NCBI GenBank assembly: GCA_020698575.1 | Contig: CM036253.1 | Coordinates: 31,611,719-31,675,718 of the forward strand | DNA length: 64,000 bases | Direction of reading: 5' to 3' | From: Bostrychus sinensis | Taxonomy: Eukaryota > Chordata > Actinopteri > Gobiiformes > Eleotridae | Part shown: in pieces, positions 47,101 to 56,940 of the stretch | Layout: the number at the start of each line of letters is the position of its first letter | How positions within the stretch are numbered: position 1 is the first letter of the stretch | Translations under genes and position numbers: made by a program | The notes under the pieces: generated by a model | Databases searched by the model: none | What the model saw: the letters and a program-made list of their open reading frames with translations, nothing else | Told to the model about the DNA's origin: nothing

Positions 47101-49819
47101 TTTTTGCAGCATTAGTTTAAGTTATTAGTTAAATTGTTTTGACTTAGATGAAGATCAGATCAATTTTATGACCAAATCATGCAGAAATCCAAGTAATTCC
47201 AAAGGGTTCACATACTTTTTCCTGCAGCTATATAATAGCAGCTGCATTAATCCAGAACGCTGTGATAATTCATGTGAAGTAAAGTATGTTTTTAATATAA
47301 CACATTTATATATAAACTAGTGGTGGGACTTGATAAAAAAAAAATCTAATTAATTACATGCTTTGTAATTAATTAATTGTGATTAATCAAAATTTTATCA
47401 AATAGCAATATTTATATGTCAGAAATAAAATATAGAAGCTTATTTGTATGTTCTGGCATATTTTAACTTGATTTCAAACTAACACCGCGTTCAAAAAGGG
47501 CAGTATTTAGCGTTTGTGCATAGACCTCTGCCTCTGAGCACAGAGTAACATCTCTCAGAGTAACGCCTCTCTCCTCCTCTGTGCTCCACGTGTGACCTCC
47601 GCCTGGACCTGTCCCCTCTCTCCTTCGCATCTGAACCAAACAGACCGCTGTCTCCTGTGTGCGTCGGTCAGCTGTGAGAACGATCAGAGACGATGAGTGG
47701 CGCCTTGAAGCAGCACATTTGAAAGTGAAAGAAAAGTGGTGAAGTGGTGCGCTGGTTGCGTGGAGGCGGCTGACCTCAACCCCACAGTTACTTGTAGTAC
47801 ACTCATATAGGCACATTATCCAACTATTCACAGCTGAAATCTACACAGATTTGTTGTTTTGGCCGTGTGGATGTCCAGCCCTGGTTACTGTGCGCCAGAA
47901 ACTAGGTCACTGAGAAAAGTTCTGTGTTGTCATAGACAAGTGCGATTAATTGCGTTAATTTTTTTTACGCATTCATTTCTCTGTAATTAATTAATCGCAA
48001 TTAACGCGTTAAAGTCCCAGCCCTAATATAAACACTCAAATCACTCATAGCATAGTTACAGCCCATTATCAGTGGAGTTTAGCCTTTTTTCCCCCCAAAT
48101 ATTTACGCCAGCATCACGTGATTAACAGCAACGAACAATAGCGCACCAGTGTCCAAAGTGCTCAGTACACAGTGCACTAGTGCTGCAGTAAATGAGTAAG
48201 TGAGAGTTTTGGGACTAAGTAGGTGAATTGGAGCTTTCAGAACTGAGATTATTGACTGCCTAGGTCCCTTATATGCTCATGGAAAACTGTCATTTTCTTC
48301 CCAAAAATGGCACTAACTACTCTCCCATATCCACCCATTTGACGTCACCTGGCATTAAGCGATTGCTGAAAACTTTGTGAGTCTTTATATTAATGAATTT
48401 AGTAGATAAGAGCTGACTAATAAAAGGGTTTCACACCTGCCTTGTTTGGTTCAGACTTTTTGTCTTTCCTGTTCGGTCCAAACCAGTTGTCAGTTGTAAA
48501 AGCTCTAACAACTACTACTTTAGTTCTAAAAGCTGTTTTTTCAGTACAAAAGAGTTTTTCTTGATCCAGAATCAGACCAAGGTGATAGAGGGAAACCAAA
48601 AGTTAGGCAAATGAAAACAAGATTTGAGCATTCATAGTATGGACAGAGACTAGTGCGGAATTTTAAGGTGTGAAAATGGCCTACATTTGTCTTTTGTCTG
48701 TGGTTACTGAGACCTTAGCTTTGTTACACTAAAGTTTTTCATATCAGAAAACAGTTTGACTATAGCAACAGCTTATGACAGTCGTGTTGCACTTTATAAA
48801 CGCAGTGATGACTTCTTGCTTTATAAACTGCCATCTTCCATTATTTCACTGGGTTATTGTAATTTATACGGGTGATGGCCAATATTCTACTAGTCTATGG
48901 GTCAGTCACAGTCTAATAATAATGTCACTTTGCTTCACTTCTATTTTATCTTCTATGTACATCTTTGTTGACTGATTAAACTGACTGTGCAGGTGACGCA
49001 GCTGAAGGCCGAGCTGGCGGTGGTGAGGACTAACCTAACCACCATGTCTGAGATGATGAGTCACTTGGACCCAGTCACAGTAAAGCAGGCCGACATGGAG
49101 CTGCTCGAGGTATTAAAACTCAAATACATGTCTACAGCCTGTCTGCTGTTCTCTCCTCTGTTCACTTTCACTCCTCTTTTCCCATAACTGATCTCCTCTG
49201 TCATATTATTTTGTGTCACATCTGCCCCCTCGACGCCCCCCCTGCCCACACATTTTTTTTTGTTATTGTGTCATTAGCAGCTGTACACAGTTTGTAAGGA
49301 GATGCAGGAGAGGATCGTGAAGGTGGTGCCCCGGCTGAGCGAGGAGAAGCTGATCGAAGAGCTGTTAGCGACAAACGATGAGATGAACTCTGCCTTCAGC
49401 CGATACCACAGGTCCCATAGTGATTATTTTAGTACACGTTTGGAACAAAATGTTTGGATTGCTGTCACTAATGAGGTAATTGTGTTTTAAGGTTTGAAAG
49501 GAGAATAACTAACGGCCAACATGAAACACAAAAGGTAAGCTGTCTGCTCGCTCATTCACTCCTACACACTGTTCTCTGTTTTTTAATGATTTTAATGATT
49601 GCTCTAGCTTGTTCGCTGTGTCCTAGCTGTCAGTCAAAGAAATATCTCTGCTGATAGTGAAAAATCTCACACTCCTTTCCTCCTTATCCTATTTTCTTTA
49701 GCTGACTTTCTGTTAATTTTACTGTCATCTTTCAGTTTTACCCATTTTTTGTTGTGCTGTTTGATGTGTCAATTTAAAAAAAAAAGAGAGACCATTTGTA
49801 AGCTGTGTGGCTGATCCAA

Positions 49820-49853
<34 letters not shown>

Positions 49854-52800
49854 CATTTTACAGCATTTAAAAACAAAGAAACAGGCAAAGAGACCAGCAG
49901 AGGGCAGCAGACTGCAGCTCTGTTGCGTCTGTTTGAACAAAAGCAGATAAAAAAAAAGCTCTTTACTCCCTTAAACAAAATTAGAAAATAGCTGTGAGGA
50001 ATCAGTACATGTAGAGGTCTTGTTGTTAAACCGCAACAGTGCCCGCCCCCTTCTGGTGCTGTAAATTTGTAAATTTTCCATTCATTCTTCCCATAGCCTT
50101 TTCGATAAATGTATATATTAAGAGTTTAAAAGCTCAACAGAGGCTAATCAGCGATGTGATAGCTCATGACCATAGCACAATTAATTTTGTAAAAAAAAAA
50201 AAAAATCTGAAACTTCTAAAAAGGCAAAGCTACAAATGTATTTCGCAGATTACTCAAACTTAAGATTTTTTGGATTAAAAGGAATTGCGCTATGGTTGTG
50301 AGCTACCACATCGCTGATTAGCCTCTGTCGAGCTTAATATACACATTTTTTGAAAAGTCTATGGGAAAAATGAGGGGAAATTTACTGTGCTTCCTGGAGT
50401 GGGCAGTTCTTGAGAGAGTCAGAGGTTTGTGGAACTGAGTACTTTTAGCCCTTTTAGACCTCAGAAACTCAGTGCCAGAGATTACAGGATTACACAACGG
50501 CCCAGTGGCCCTTCCTACTGAGCTAACACTACCCCAATTTGCTTATAGTGAATGAATGTGCGCATGGATGTTCGTCACAGTATGTTTCTACAGTAAGTGT
50601 GTTTGTCTTTTGTCTACCTTTCAGGAGCACACATACGTCAACCTCGCAGACCTCAACCTCACGCCTGAGTCTGGTATCCAATCAGGAGCAGCATCTGCGG
50701 AGAGTGACAGCTCCCTCAGCCATTCACAGTCTGGCAGTCTGTGTGGGCAGATGGCTAGACTCAGTACGTTCCTACCTCTTTTTCTATACTACATTATGAA
50801 CAATTTCTCATTTTGTAAACACCTCCTTGACTGTCATATTAATGCTATATGATTTTTTTTTGTAGGCACAAGTGAGGCAGAAGATCTAAATGCACTATTA
50901 CACAAAACAAGGTAAAATGATGTCAGAATAATGACTTTAATATACTGTTTATAGCCTTGTTTTGACAATTTGAATGCTTTGTAAATAGCTAAAGTCTCAG
51001 AAGTGGATTCTACTAAGAAGCTAATCTCTGTTTTGCTTAGTAACTCTGACTTGTTGCCTCGAATTCCTTGTACTAACATTTCTACAGCTTAGTTACTTGT
51101 ATTTAAACCAGACATTCTGTAATTCTTTGTTTATTTTCCTAGTGAGCAGAGTGAAGTTGCAGTGGATGCCTTGGCTCAAGCTAGTAGGCTACATCCAGTT
51201 GGACCTGTAAGTCAAACTACCATAATGTTTAAACAGTTTAAGTGTAGTTACAAGATACAGTATGAAAAGTCTACACTGATTCTGACTTGCTTGGTTTCTG
51301 ACTTTTGGAATATCCTGAGTATAAGTCGCTCCAGAGTATAAGTCGCATCAGCCAAAAAATGTGTCATGAAGAGGAAAAAAACATATATAAGTCGCATTTA
51401 TTTAAAAATTTATTTCACAAAATCCAAGACCAAGAACAGCCATTTAATCTGGAAAAGCAAGTTATTCAACTACACAATAGCACACAGAACAACAGGCTGG
51501 ATAGGTGTCCAGTATGTTAACGTAACACACACACACAACAACAGTTATTCAGCTACAAATAGCATAAAGAACAGACCTGGGAGGGTGAATAGGCTAAATT
51601 AACATAACAAGCTAGCAAGTCCAACAAGCAAATTACCAGTAAGCAAGTTCACCAAGCTCCCGATCTCATTCTACATCACTGAATACTACTGACAGTAGTT
51701 GTCACAAGCCTAGAGCGCCCTCTCGTGGCTGTAGATGGTAATGTTTACTCCTGGGTTCATGTCAGTCAGTTGTATATTTTGTTATTTAAGTCACAGGACC
51801 AGCCAAACTATGAAAAAAGTGCGACTTATAGTCCGGAAAATATGGTACTAACATGAAGTCTCATAATTTCTTTCTGCTTAAGATATACAGTATGTCTGTC
51901 TTTCTAAAATGAAAAACTCTTGGGTATTTTGGTAAAATGGAATGCTTTGAATCAAAAAATAATGCACTGTAAGCTTTTAAGTAGAACTGTAACTCAACTT
52001 CATTGTTGTTTTTGCTTTCTACACAAATACAAGTTGAACAAAGATTAAAAATACACTGGAGACTGTAGCCAAGCAGTCCATTAACAACATCTACAAACAG
52101 GAAGTAAGAAATCTGCTGTCATCATTAAAGTCTATTATGGGAGTAGGTCCCAGTAAAAAGCAGTAAACAAAGAAGAAAGATGAGATTAAAGAAATGCCAA
52201 CTTTCAGCAGAGGTAATTGCTGGAAATTCAATTTGGATCAAAATAAAAGCAATAAACACAATCACTTTATAATTACACTATATCACACCATATTAATCAC
52301 AATAAAAAATAAAATAATTCTGTTACATTTGAAAATATTTATAGCATCCAGTGATTTGTAGTTTGTAGCCTTTAGCTGCTATAGCTCATACGCTCCTATA
52401 AAGAATAAAGCAAAATATCAAGCCACTTGCTAATGTTCTCTATCCACTCACTGACAGCACAGACAAAACATATTTTTGAAGAATTGGTATATATTTGTGG
52501 TTATTACTTATTATTATTCATTTTATTATTAAGCTGAAACAACCTCAGCTGGAATAATAAAAATAAACTGAATAATAATAATAAAATGAAAGTATAAAAT
52601 AAATAATAATGCTATTACATTTAGAGTTATTTAAAGATAATCACTGCAAAATCACAGATATTTTTAGTGGATGGTGATCTTGTAAGCAAGTTTAGATTCC
52701 TATAGAGACCAGAATACTATAATATTAGTATAATTAAAAAAATATATATACTATAATTAAAAATAAATTTCCATAAAGCCAGACAAGTTATTGAAGCACA

Positions 52801-54825
52801 GCAGCAATCAGCAAGAACAATATACAGGTGTGGCAAAGGGACAAAAAAGACAGTGGAAAATGTCTGCACAAGTGGCATAGCTGATTGTGGCAAAATGTTC
52901 ATCTTGTTATGAAGTTTGAAGTCTATGTTATGACATCTTTTAATGGAGTGGCCTGTAACAAGTCAGATTTGTATCATGGAATATATTGACCAGCCTTATT
53001 GTTGATGAGATGCAGTCTTTTTGAAACCACTGTTCTGTCTGCACCAAGGACGAGAGCCCAGCCTCTACCAACAGCTCCTCTCCAAAGTTAGATTGGATGA
53101 TTAAGAGGGGAATGGTGGGTCTGTTTTACACTGTGTGACCTGCTTTTATTCTCATCCACATCCTCTTTCATATCATGATTTACTTTTGGTCCGGGTGCCC
53201 TCTGTTTGCTCATCTTTTGGGTTTGGTGAAGCACGAGTACTGCATGTTTTTAAATGTGGTGTTGGTTCTTTGGGTTTATAGCCATTGGAGAGCATGAGAT
53301 GTGGTTTGCACTGTTCCACAACTGTACACAATTCATGGAATTGTTATGATTTTGTTTTGTGATAAAGTAGTTTTACAGTTTTTACAGTTTATATTTGATA
53401 AAGACTGATGATGTTTTCCTTTTCAGATTCCTCTCAGCCAATCAAATGTCATGGATGATATTGAGAAATGGCTTGAACTGGAAGATGATGTGAGTAAAGA
53501 TAACATATGCTTGATCAGTAGATGCTATATTTGGTCTGAAATATACAATACTTTTTTTATATTTATTAGATAAAATATAAATGTTTTTTTGCACATTAAT
53601 TTGTGATTTAAACAAAATAAAAATTCTAACCAATCTAGCATAACATTGTCTGAAGCATCCAGTGACTTGTAGTTTGTAGCCATTAGCTGCTGCAGCTCAT
53701 TTGCTAATATAAATAATACAGCAAGCTATCGAGCCAGTAGTCAGTCAGTTGCAATTTGTCAAAAACTTAATCTTTATACAAAATTTGTATATTTTTGTGC
53801 TTATTGCAATTTATTGTAAACAGTCTTTTTGACTCACAAGGGCAAAATTTGCACACTTTATTCCAAAATTAATACGACCCCAACATTGTAGAAAATTACA
53901 TTCTTACATTCTAATTTAAACTGTGTTTTTCTCTCCTTGTGAAACAGTATGTAGACTATGAAGATTCAGATGGTGTAACCAGTGAAGGTAAGAGCAGCTT
54001 ATAATACACTACTGCGTCCACATTTGGCACTTGTCATTAAAGTTGTAACAATGTCAGCATGTGTCCAGTAGGTGGCAGTAAAAGATGTAACATTGAGCAT
54101 GTAGTGCCACCTAATGCTGGAGGTGCCACTTTGAACAGTCATGTCACTTGTCAATCTTTGTTTGCAATTTTGATTATTCTTTAAATCACATGATTTACAA
54201 CCAATCAGACTTTTTTTCTATGTGGCCCTAATTAAATTTTCAGTTTATTTTTATTATACATTTTTTTATGCTCAGTGCCAAAACAACAAAAGCACAACAG
54301 CAGTAGAATGTGCATTACGCTTAGAGTGAAAGCTATCACTGTCTTCATAAACCAGCTCTAGTATAATTTTTATCCCACATATAGTCATCTTGTTAAAAGA
54401 CAATGGTCAATTAAAGTAAAGCACCCAACAAATTTGCATAAAGCAACAAATCCATGTTGTGCCACACAGACACTATGGTGTTCAGGTGTATGTTAAGCTC
54501 ACTCCACTAAAAACCAAGTCAAAACAAATGTTTGAGAGGGCTTATGGGTATAGGTATAGACCCGTTTATGCATGGGTGTATATGTGCTTATATATGTTAG
54601 TGTGCGTGCTTGGACTCATCAGTATATACCGATGCACACAACCGTGTGTCTTATCATGGTTGCATTCATAACTCAGCTGCCCCTCTCGAATCCCTTTCCT
54701 AACTATACATAAATCTTTTTTTATTTGCAGAATTTGACAAGTTTCTCGCAGAAAGAGCCAAAGTGGCAGATCGCCTCCCGTCCATTCGATCTTCCTCACA
54801 GGACCAGAGCCAGTCAGAGTCCTGA
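35197..54825 (+). CDS. tom1: TOM1, VHS-GAT endosomal ubiquitin-sorting adaptor
   Basis: Sixteen exons: 35197-35248, 38306-38390, 38465-38543, 44188-44337, 44415-44549, 44636-44770, 48993-49109, 49278-49411, 49492-49534, 50625-50763, 50866-50911, 51143-51206, 53049-53114, 53427-53489, 53948-53987 and 54731-54825. They give an exact frame of 480 residues (human TOM1 is about 492). The VHS domain is about 10-150, with MEFFLGNPFS at the start, LTVLETCVKNCG and FRSSPDLTGVV. The GAT domain is about 215-300 (QLKAELAVVRTNL to NSAFSRYHRFERR). The C-terminal VMDDIEKWLELEDD...GVTSEEFDKFLAERAKVADRLP block corresponds to the myosin VI-binding part. The family sorts ubiquitinated cargo on early endosomes with Tollip and myosin VI. 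RIVGNKNF and YEDLRRKGLEFP match TOM1 rather than TOM1L2. The family's LIDMG-type clathrin box and terminal LFAL are not visible. Confidence 0.9.
35490..35875. repeat. Duplicated segment, uninterrupted copy (tom1 intron 1)
   Basis: It begins near TTGACAGGTTTACTACGCAA and ends near CCCAAATAGCGTTGTT. A second copy is split between about 39868-40104 and 43291-43460. Shared text includes GGACTAAAAGACAG, GATTGGTTGCT and AGATTGTTATTGGCATGTAG. This copy shows the unoccupied insertion site. Confidence 0.75.
35934..36594. mobile_element. hAT-type element, family B, 8-bp TSD
   Basis: The left end CAGGGGTGTAACATCTGGCA and right end ACCTTACGCCACTG face each other. The flanks GAATTACA (35926-35933) and GAATTATA (36595-36602) agree 7/8. 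The interior has GCACTGGGGCC at both sides. 661 bp, no ORF. Confidence 0.8.
37791..38066 (+). other. Unrecognised 91-codon ORF in tom1 intron 1, with nearby poly(A) signal
   Basis: ATG to TGA encodes a compact, fairly hydrophobic product (contains LLELPQEIISLLVCSGF). An AATAAA lies about 65 bp downstream (near 38132). I do not recognise the sequence. It could be chance, a retrocopy fragment or an alternative terminal exon. tom1 reading continues cleanly without it. Confidence 0.25.
38854..39625. repeat. Interspersed repeat rich in AGTTACT/AGTAACT, CpG-rich core (tom1 intron 3)
   Basis: The left part starts CAGTGCTGGGTTAGTTACTC with many AGTAACT units. The right part is the inverse type (CGTAACTAATTGGG, GTAACACGTTACCCGC). 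A CpG-rich core lies near 39240-39370. This is an arrangement I associate with dispersed fish DNA elements. The right terminus is not clear. Confidence 0.5.
39640..39790 (-). repeat. tRNA-headed SINE-like fragment
   Basis: GTGTCTTGCCCAGTGACACA followed by GATTCAAACCGCCAGCCCAG reads on the minus strand as a B-box-like GGTTTGAATC. Degraded; no TSD. Confidence 0.4.
39868..40104. repeat. Duplicated segment, second copy, left part
   Basis: Matches 35490-35720 at about 85-90% by eye and ends at the 14-bp target site AAAACGGACAGTGG (40091-40104). Continues after the insertion at 43291. Confidence 0.75.
40987..41514. mobile_element. hAT-type element TAGGGCTGCACAATAT, degenerate 8-bp TSD
   Basis: The left end TAGGGCTGCACAATATATCG faces ATATCGTGCAGCCCTA. 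The flanks CTCCCATT (40979-40986) and GTCCCGTT (41515-41522) agree 6/8. It contains TATCTATCTATC and 11-mer-like TTTAGTCTGAG text. 528 bp, noncoding. Confidence 0.75.
41759..42120 (-). pseudogene. Transposase-like N-terminal fragment
   Basis: The minus-strand frame is open from about 42120 and runs through ATG 41992 to a stop at 41759. It starts with a basic stretch (WKKNRCKRLRN), then Cys-x2-Cys-x3-Cys, then an aromatic helix ending in PKDFI. No downstream catalytic residues are visible, so it is the first part of a decayed transposon protein. It lies in the 2.8-kb element and has no link to tom1. Confidence 0.45.
42178..42710. mobile_element. MITE with GGATGTTTCTCAAAGCC-type inverted ends
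   Basis: GATGTTTCTCAAAGCCCTGG followed by TACCTTGCCTTG at the left is inverse to CAAGGCAAGGTACCTGGGTT followed by TTGAGAAACACCC at the right. It is nested in the 2.8-kb element. A minus-strand 148-codon ORF (42494-42940) runs across its right end and is not a gene I recognise. Confidence 0.6.
42847..42917. repeat. 24-bp-stem hairpin
   Basis: CACTTACGCCCTTCTGGCTC (42847 on) and the inverse ending GGGTGTAAGTG (42917) pair at 23 of 24 positions around a 23-nt spacer. The arms resemble the terminal motif of the 2.8-kb element. Confidence 0.75.
43291..43460. repeat. Duplicated segment, second copy, right part
   Basis: It starts with the right copy of AAAACGGACAGTGG and continues with text shared with 35715-35875, such as AGAGGAGGCTAGTATCTTGT. 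Confidence 0.75.
43480..43875. repeat. Family A repeat copy (tom1 intron 3)
   Basis: Shares AACTTTTTGTATTATGCCAT, AGCAGACTGGATGTAGAGGG and CACAACTCCGGGTATGTTTC with other copies. The right end near GCATTATATATCTC is weak. Confidence 0.6.
45160..45400. repeat. Mixed transposon remnants in tom1 intron 6
   Basis: A hAT-like end (CAGGGGTCTCCAACCTTTTT at about 45168) is followed by a worn minus-strand SINE piece (about 45240-45340: CGGGTCACGGGCACTGGAGC). Upstream, 44900-45060 has GTTCACACTTGCC/AAGTGAACTCTGG inverse motifs of another repeat. Confidence 0.45.
45739..47230 (-). mobile_element. Tc1-like transposon, defective
   Basis: The left end CAGTTGCAATGAAAAGTATG and right inverse (CATACTTTTTCCTGCAGCTA) lie next to TA dinucleotides. 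Inner repeats of the same AAGTATGTGAAC type sit about 200 bp in from each end (near 45938 and 47038), an IR/DR layout as in Sleeping Beauty-class elements. About 1.49 kb, with broken transposase coding on the minus strand. Confidence 0.85.
45999..46900 (-). pseudogene. Tc1-like transposase, frame-broken
   Basis: The clearest piece, 46364 down to 45999, contains WWRGIMVWGCFAASGSVWIA, the typical Tc1 DDE-domain block, then an HQLKLNREWVMQQ region. Upstream coding is in other frames and interrupted, so no functional transposase is made. Confidence 0.75.
47318..48025. mobile_element. hAT-type element, exact 8-bp TSD ATATAAAC
   Basis: The left TAGTGGTGGGACTTGAT and right AAAGTCCCAGCCCTA ends face each other, with ATTAATTAATTGTGATTAAT text inverse to TAATTAATCGCAATTAACGC near the right. 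ATATAAAC lies exactly at 47310-47317 and 48026-48033. The 708-bp interior has a 122-codon minus ORF (47463-47831) with no recognisable content. Confidence 0.85.
48424..48682. repeat. Probable MITE with TTTCACACCT ends
   Basis: GGGTTTCACACCTGCC at the left and AAGGTGTGAAAATGGCC at the right are roughly inverse. TSD unclear. Confidence 0.4.
49821..49853. repeat. 33-base T tract
   Basis: A run of about 33 T in tom1 intron 9. A sequencing or assembly length error is possible here. Confidence 0.8.
49855..50520. repeat. Family A repeat interrupted by a fold-back element (tom1 intron 9)
   Basis: Family A text (AAAGAGACCAGCAGAGGGCA, ATGTAGAGG, later CAGTGCCAGAGATTACAGGA) is interrupted by the inverted repeat at 50090-50370. 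Confidence 0.55.
50090..50370. repeat. Fold-back element with about 90-bp arms
   Basis: The left arm 50090-50182 and right arm 50281-50370 are inverse copies. The core GAGGCTAATCAGCGATGTG matches perfectly, and matching CCATAG tips lie at both ends. The spacer is about 98 bp. Confidence 0.75.
51304..51845 (-). mobile_element. Nonautonomous TA-flanked element (TATAAGTCGC family), second copy
   Basis: The right end GCGACTTATAGTCCGGAAAA then TATGG|TA, and left AGTATAAGTCGC, match the 60857 element in opposite orientation. Shared interior includes GCCTAGAGCGCCCTCTCGTG. Lies in tom1 intron 12 (51207-53048), which holds no other exon. Confidence 0.7.
52343..52510. repeat. Dispersed repeat also at 53654-53815
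   Basis: AGCATCCAGTGATTTGTAGT and TGTAGCCTTTAGCTGC recur with small changes at 53654 in the same orientation, and an inverse relative lies near 19895-20010. The CACTCACTGACAGCACA block also occurs near 22331. Confidence 0.6.
53654..53815. repeat. Dispersed repeat, copy of 52343-52510
   Basis: Carries AGCATCCAGTGACTTGTAGT and TAGCCATTAGCTGCTGCAGC, then a TATATTTTTGTGCTTATTGC tail like the first copy. Confidence 0.6.
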
Positions 54826-55348
54826 GTTCTACCACTCTCTAAATATTAACCATACTTATGAAGCTTCTGCACTATCTGCTTGGAAGTGAAGTTTTGTTTT
54901 GGACCACGGTTACAAGGCACATTCGACATGGGCAGAGTCACTCATGAGAGACTTAAGGACAAAAAAGAAAACTGTTTTATATCTGATAAAATGTGACATG
55001 GTTCTGGAAGCTACTGTATGTGTAACGCAAACTTTGCACATTTTATATTGTACATTCCTGCTGATGATCAACATAGGATATTGTTACAAGTTTTGCAACA
55101 AAGATTATGTATTATATGGTCATGAAGTATATATATATATTGTCAAAATATGATGAGCTGGAAAAAAGGACCTTGTCAAAGTAGCATCATACTGGCTTGT
55201 GCATTATTTTGGCTTAATGGGATTTTACATTTATCATCCCCAGTAAAAATGTTTTAATGAACGAATGAAGGATGGGACATGATAATGTGACATTAAACTA
55301 AAGTGATTAACTGGAAATCTGGTCGGCTTGGTTTTGTATTGATAAGGT

Positions 55349-55354
55349 AATAAA
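55349..55354 (+). terminator. tom1: Probable tom1 poly(A) signal AATAAA
   Basis: AATAAA lies about 520 bp after the tom1 stop. A second AATAAA at 55472-55477 sits just before an A-run and is an alternative. Confidence 0.45.
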
Positions 55355-55512
55355 GGATATGGAGCAGACAGTTTTTGTGTATTATATTAAAGGTTAGTTT
55401 CAAATTGATAGATAGCTTCCTTATTCCCTCACTTCAAGTTTATGGATTGATGGTCTGTGTGTCAAGGCAAAAATAAAATAGAAGTCAGTTAAAAAAAAAA
55501 AAAAAAAAATTA

Positions 55513-55877
55513 GCCTTCAAGCAAGGAGGTCGTGGGTTCAAGCCCCGGGCGGACCAATACACACCATCACACGAACTCTCTGGGTGGAGTCTGCATGTCC
55601 TCCCTGTGTTACCGTGGGTTCTCTCCGGGTTCTCCGGCTTCCTCCCACCGTCCAAAGACATGCATGTGTGGGTGAATTGGTGACTCTAAATTGACCCTAG
55701 TGAATGAATGTGAGAGTGAATGGTTGTCTGTCTGTGTTCGTCTCTGTGTCAGCCCTGCGACAAGCTGGCCCCTGTCCAGGGTGTACCCCGCCTACGGCCC
55801 AAAGTTACTGGGATAGGCTCCAGTCACCCCTAACGACCCCTAACGGGAATAAGCAGTAGAAAATGAATGAATGAATA
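55513..55877 (+). repeat. tRNA-headed SINE, 5'-truncated, 10-bp TSD
   Basis: It starts inside the tRNA-like head (GTGGGTTCAAGCCCC is the B box; the A box is missing) and contains TCTGCATGTCCTCCCTGTGT and CCAGGGTGTACCCCGCC. It ends in GAATGAATGAAT. AAAAAAATTA flanks it at 55503-55512 and 55878-55887. Downstream 55888-56780 is AT-rich with a hAT-like end near 56230 and no gene. Confidence 0.75.
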
Positions 55878-56779
55878 AAAAAAATTAAGCTGAGACTACA
55901 ACTGAAATTCAAAAAATATCGCTTTTTAGATGTTGAAGTGTCTCATGAGAGATGTAATACAGATTTATTGAATAAACTCAGTATTATTTCTGCTTAACTT
56001 GTTTATTAGGAATAAAAAAAATTAGGATTTGATTTTATATTATATAATTTTATAAATATTTGGTATGATTTTATACCCTGCCAAATGACCAACCCATGTG
56101 ATAAAAAAGTTACACTTGAATTAATTTGCATTTTTTTTCATATTCATTTTAATTAACGTGCTATAGGGAAAAACTACTTTTTCATAAAAATTGTGCTTAT
56201 TTCCTTTCCAGTTAACCCAATCCTTCATCAGCGTATCACTGTTTCCCAACCAGGGTTACGAGGACCCCTAGGGGTATACGAGCAATTTGCAGGAGTAATT
56301 ATTTCTACTTATCATATTGGACTATTAAATCTTATGAAAGACAAGCTCAAGTGTCTCACGACAAAGAATATTAGTTGAACGTTGTACTGTATTTTGTTAC
56401 AAATTATTTAGGTTCAATTGGTTCACAGGAGAGTTATTCAAATGGTTTACTTTGTAGTAAATTTAAATTAAAGTGTTCAAAATTACTCTATATTATTTAT
56501 ATTTTACGTTTTTCTGAACATAAAATATATAGTAAATTAAACAAATGCAACAGTTTATATTGTTATTTCTGTTTTTTATGTCAATTTGAGTTTAAATAAT
56601 GCAAAAAAAAAAGAAAAAAGTACTAATTACAGATGTTTAATATTAAGAGGTAGCTCACTTTACCCATGTATACATTATCCGTAAAAGAAACAGAACTAGC
56701 TCCTGAGACTAATATTTTTTATTATAGTTTATAAAAAGCAACCATGAAAGCAACACGTTGCTGCCATACTGGATAAACA

Positions 56780-56940
56780 CTATCTAAAATCTGATTGGAC
56801 AACACCGACCACCTGCTCCGCTCTCGTGCTTTCTATTGGCCAGCCTCGCGACGCCCTTCTTACGTACAATCACGCCTCGCGGCACCTACCAAGTCTTCCT
56901 CCCGCAGGTTTGTCACCTCATACATTAAAACTTCTCCATC
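56780..56940 (+). promoter_or_regulatory. gcat: gcat promoter and 5' UTR
   Basis: GC and CpG rise sharply from about 56800 (CCTCGCGACGCCC, CACGCCTCGCGGCACC) to past exon 1, a small CpG island. The start site is not resolved. Confidence 0.5.

Noticed and set aside
35197..54825. Calling this gene tom1l2 or tom1l1
   Set aside because: Segments RIVGNKNF and YEDLRRKGLEFP and the ADRLP tail fit TOM1; TOM1L2 as I recall reads differently there, and gcat next door is a 22q neighbour of TOM1.
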